Of a stretch of DNA of 6,250 nt, positions 5,383 to 6,250 are shown piece by piece. The notes beneath the pieces were generated by a model. The model worked only from the letters and a program-made list of their open reading frames with translations, had not been told where the DNA came from and made no database searches. Location of the stretch: the NCBI GenBank assembly GCA_025929745.1, contig JAICPQ010000169.1:1-6250 (forward strand), in the 5' to 3' direction. A program made the position numbers and the translations under genes. The stretch is from Burkholderiales bacterium. Its GTDB lineage: Bacteria; Pseudomonadota; Gammaproteobacteria; Burkholderiales; SG8-39. Positions within the stretch are counted from its first letter, which is position 1, and each line of letters opens with the position of its first letter.

Positions 5383-5968
5383 TCACTTCGGCCATCTTGC
5401 GCGCGAGCTCTTCGGTGGTAATCACGCCGCGCTGGATCAGCGTCTGCGTGATCGAGCTCACCCAGCGATCGTAGTAGTTCATCTTGTCGTACGCATCGGG
5501 CGGCAGCGCCTCGATGTTCTTGCGCAGCTCGTCCACCGTGATGAGCCGCTTCGGTCCCTCGATGCCACCGAGGATCATCATGAGCGCGTCGACTCGGCGC
5601 TCCCAGAGCTCGTAGTCGTGCTCTTCGGGCTGCACCCGCCCAGCCCGCTCGCCGCCCATGTCGTGATGGCCGCGCGCGCCCACCTCGGACATCTTGCGGG
5701 CGAGCTCGGGCGTCGTGACGATGCCGCGCTCGATCAGGCTTTGCGCGAGCGACATGAGCCAGCGCTCGTAGTAGCTCATGCTGTCGTACAGCTCGGGCGG
5801 CAGCGCCTCGATATTCTTGCGGCGCTGATCGACCGTAAGGAGCTTCTTCGTGCCGAGAATGACCGCCAGAGCATCGATACGACGCTCGAACTCCGAGCAA
5901 TCGTGCTCGGTGCGCTCCACCTTTCCCGCCGGACGCCCGCCGAGATCGTGATGCTGCCGCTCGATCAC
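5363..5968 (-). CDS. Nitrile hydratase beta N-terminal-type protein with the domain duplicated in tandem
   Basis: A 201-aa protein made of two copies of the N-terminal domain of nitrile hydratase beta (the part that stands alone as ScnB in thiocyanate hydrolase). Copy 1 spans residues 6-96, copy 2 residues 101-195. Each starts H-H-D-[LM]-G-G, has E-R-R-[IV]-D-A-L with the Arg expected to reach the alpha-subunit metal claw, then R-K-N-I-E-A-L-P-P, Y-Y-[ED]-R-W, R-G-[IV]-[VI]-T-T-x-E-L-A-R-K-M. I count about 57 identities over 91 aligned positions; copy 2 has four extra residues after I-L-G. GTG at 5968-5966 is chosen: GGAG sits at 5980-5977 with an 8-nt spacer and the codon overlaps the upstream TGA as GTGA. 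Another GTG at 5977 is possible. A fusion of a catalytic half-subunit with an activator-like, beta-related chaperone is one alternative reading. Confidence 0.85.
   Translation of the reverse strand: MIERQHHDLGGRPAGKVERTEHDCSEFERRIDALAVILGTKKLLTVDQRRKNIEALPPELYDSMSYYERWLMSLAQSLIERGIVTTPELARKMSEVGARGHHDMGGERAGRVQPEEHDYELWERRVDALMMILGGIEGPKRLITVDELRKNIEALPPDAYDKMNYYDRWVSSITQTLIQRGVITTEELARKMAEVNGRTKV
5384..5668 (-). repeat. Tandem domain repeat, copy 2 (N-terminal beta domain)
   Basis: Encodes residues 101-195. It differs from copy 1 mainly by a four-residue insertion after I-L-G and by W-E-R-R instead of F-E-R-R; W-E-x-R is the form usual in nitrile hydratase beta, so this copy looks slightly closer to the ancestral state. 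It also lies next to the SH3-like gene, where a normal beta subunit would continue. Confidence 0.85.
5681..5953 (-). repeat. Tandem domain repeat, copy 1 (N-terminal beta domain)
   Basis: Encodes residues 6-96 of the duplicated beta-type protein. The similarity is visible in the DNA as well as the protein, notably the stretch reading HHD-L-GG at one end and A-R-K-M-S-E-V at the other, and the I-E-A-L-P-P codons in the middle. The copies are separated by about four codons. Confidence 0.85.
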
Positions 5969-6250
5969 GCGACCCACTCCGAAACCGGCGCGCGTGCCTC
6001 GTGCAGCGGCTGGCAGACCACGTCGACCAGCGTGGGCCCGGCCTGCGCGGTCGCTTGCTTCAATGCTTCCTGCAATTTGCCCGGCTCGAACACGCGCCAG
6101 CTCTTCACCCCGAACGCTTCGGCGACGCGCGCGTGGTCGGTCACGCCGAAGTCGACGGAGAAGTAGCGGCTGTCGTAACCCGACTTCTGGCCGGCCTTGA
6201 TCCAGCCGTAGACCGCGTTCGAGATCACCACGAACGTAATCGGAAGCTTG
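5965..6250 (-). CDS. Thiamine-diphosphate enzyme, acetolactate synthase-like (3' end only)
   Basis: The frame is open from the right edge to TGA at 5967-5965, giving the last 94 residues of a larger protein. The visible part is the end of the C-terminal ThDP-binding domain: L-P-I-T-F-V-V-I-S-N-A-V-Y-G-W (the strand and N-x-x-Y-G-W turn after the ThDP motif), Y-F-S-V-D-F-G-V-T-D-H-A-R-V-A-E-A-F-G-V, then G-P-T-L-V-D-V-V-C-Q-P-L and the tail A-P-V-S-E-W-V-A. This is the pattern of acetolactate synthase large-subunit-like decarboxylases and lyases; the reaction cannot be told from this fragment. The gene ends in a GTGA overlap with the duplicated beta-type gene, suggesting one transcript and possibly a shared pathway. 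Confidence 0.88.
   Translation of the reverse strand, partial: KLPITFVVISNAVYGWIKAGQKSGYDSRYFSVDFGVTDHARVAEAFGVKSWRVFEPGKLQEALKQATAQAGPTLVDVVCQPLHEARAPVSEWVA
5977..5980 (-). promoter_or_regulatory. Ribosome binding site deciding the start of the duplicated beta-type gene
   Basis: GGAG on the minus strand at 5980-5977, eight bases before GTG 5968-5966. It lies within the 3' end of the ThDP enzyme gene. An alternative GTG at 5977 overlaps the GGAG itself and so cannot use it. Confidence 0.6.

Noticed and set aside
5336..6166. Plus-strand open frame of 276 codons with an apparent internal repeat
   Set aside because: It is the antisense image of the duplicated beta-type gene; the repeat comes from the coding strand.
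1..6250. CRISPR array, tRNA, rRNA or complete insertion sequence
   Set aside because: No regularly spaced repeats, no cloverleaf, no transposase and no flanking inverted repeats were visible on either strand.

Overview
This is a GC-rich window in which nearly every recognisable gene lies on the minus strand in a tightly packed, co-directional layout (overlaps of 4-20 bp, spacers of 0-1 bp). The protein families, the E. coli-like pxpB-pxpC-pxpA order and the codon bias suggest a proteobacterium, perhaps a soil or freshwater betaproteobacterium of Burkholderiales type. No marker gene is present, so this placement is only an inference.

Reading in transcription order from high to low coordinates, the window opens inside a thiamine-diphosphate enzyme of the acetolactate synthase type (3' end only, 6250-5965). 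It is coupled by a GTGA overlap to a three-gene nitrile hydratase / thiocyanate hydrolase family unit (5968-4496). Here the usual beta subunit is split in two. One gene encodes the N-terminal beta domain, present twice in tandem (201 aa). A second encodes the SH3-like C-terminal beta domain (95 aa). A third encodes the metal-binding alpha-type subunit with a cobalt-type C-T-L-C-S-C-Y motif (200 aa). The order N-half, C-half, alpha-type matches scnBAC of thiocyanate hydrolase. The tandem duplication of the N-half is the most unusual feature of the window.

Next (4456-3995) is a small ORF6N-domain gene of the kind found in phages and mobile elements. Its DNA-binding N-terminus is intact, but the gene is frameshifted and seems to have lost a linker, and the ancestral C-terminus is readable in another frame. 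It sits directly against the 5-oxoprolinase operon pxpB-pxpC-pxpA (about 4002-1570), which hydrolyses pyroglutamate to glutamate with ATP. An Old Yellow Enzyme-like flavin oxidoreductase (1586-477) follows immediately. Neither pxpB nor the oxidoreductase has an ATG, GTG or TTG where homology places its start; CTG is the best candidate in both cases.

The remaining 476 bp differ in texture. Positions 159-476 hold no recognisable gene but have two short plus-strand ORFs with coding-like base composition and a competing 76-codon minus-strand ORF. Positions 1-158 carry the beginning of a DUF1330-like small protein gene that runs off the left edge.

Functionally, the nitrile hydratase-like unit makes or handles amide-type products and PxpABC opens a cyclic amide, so the region may serve use of nitrile, thiocyanate or lactam nitrogen. 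That link is inference from gene order only.
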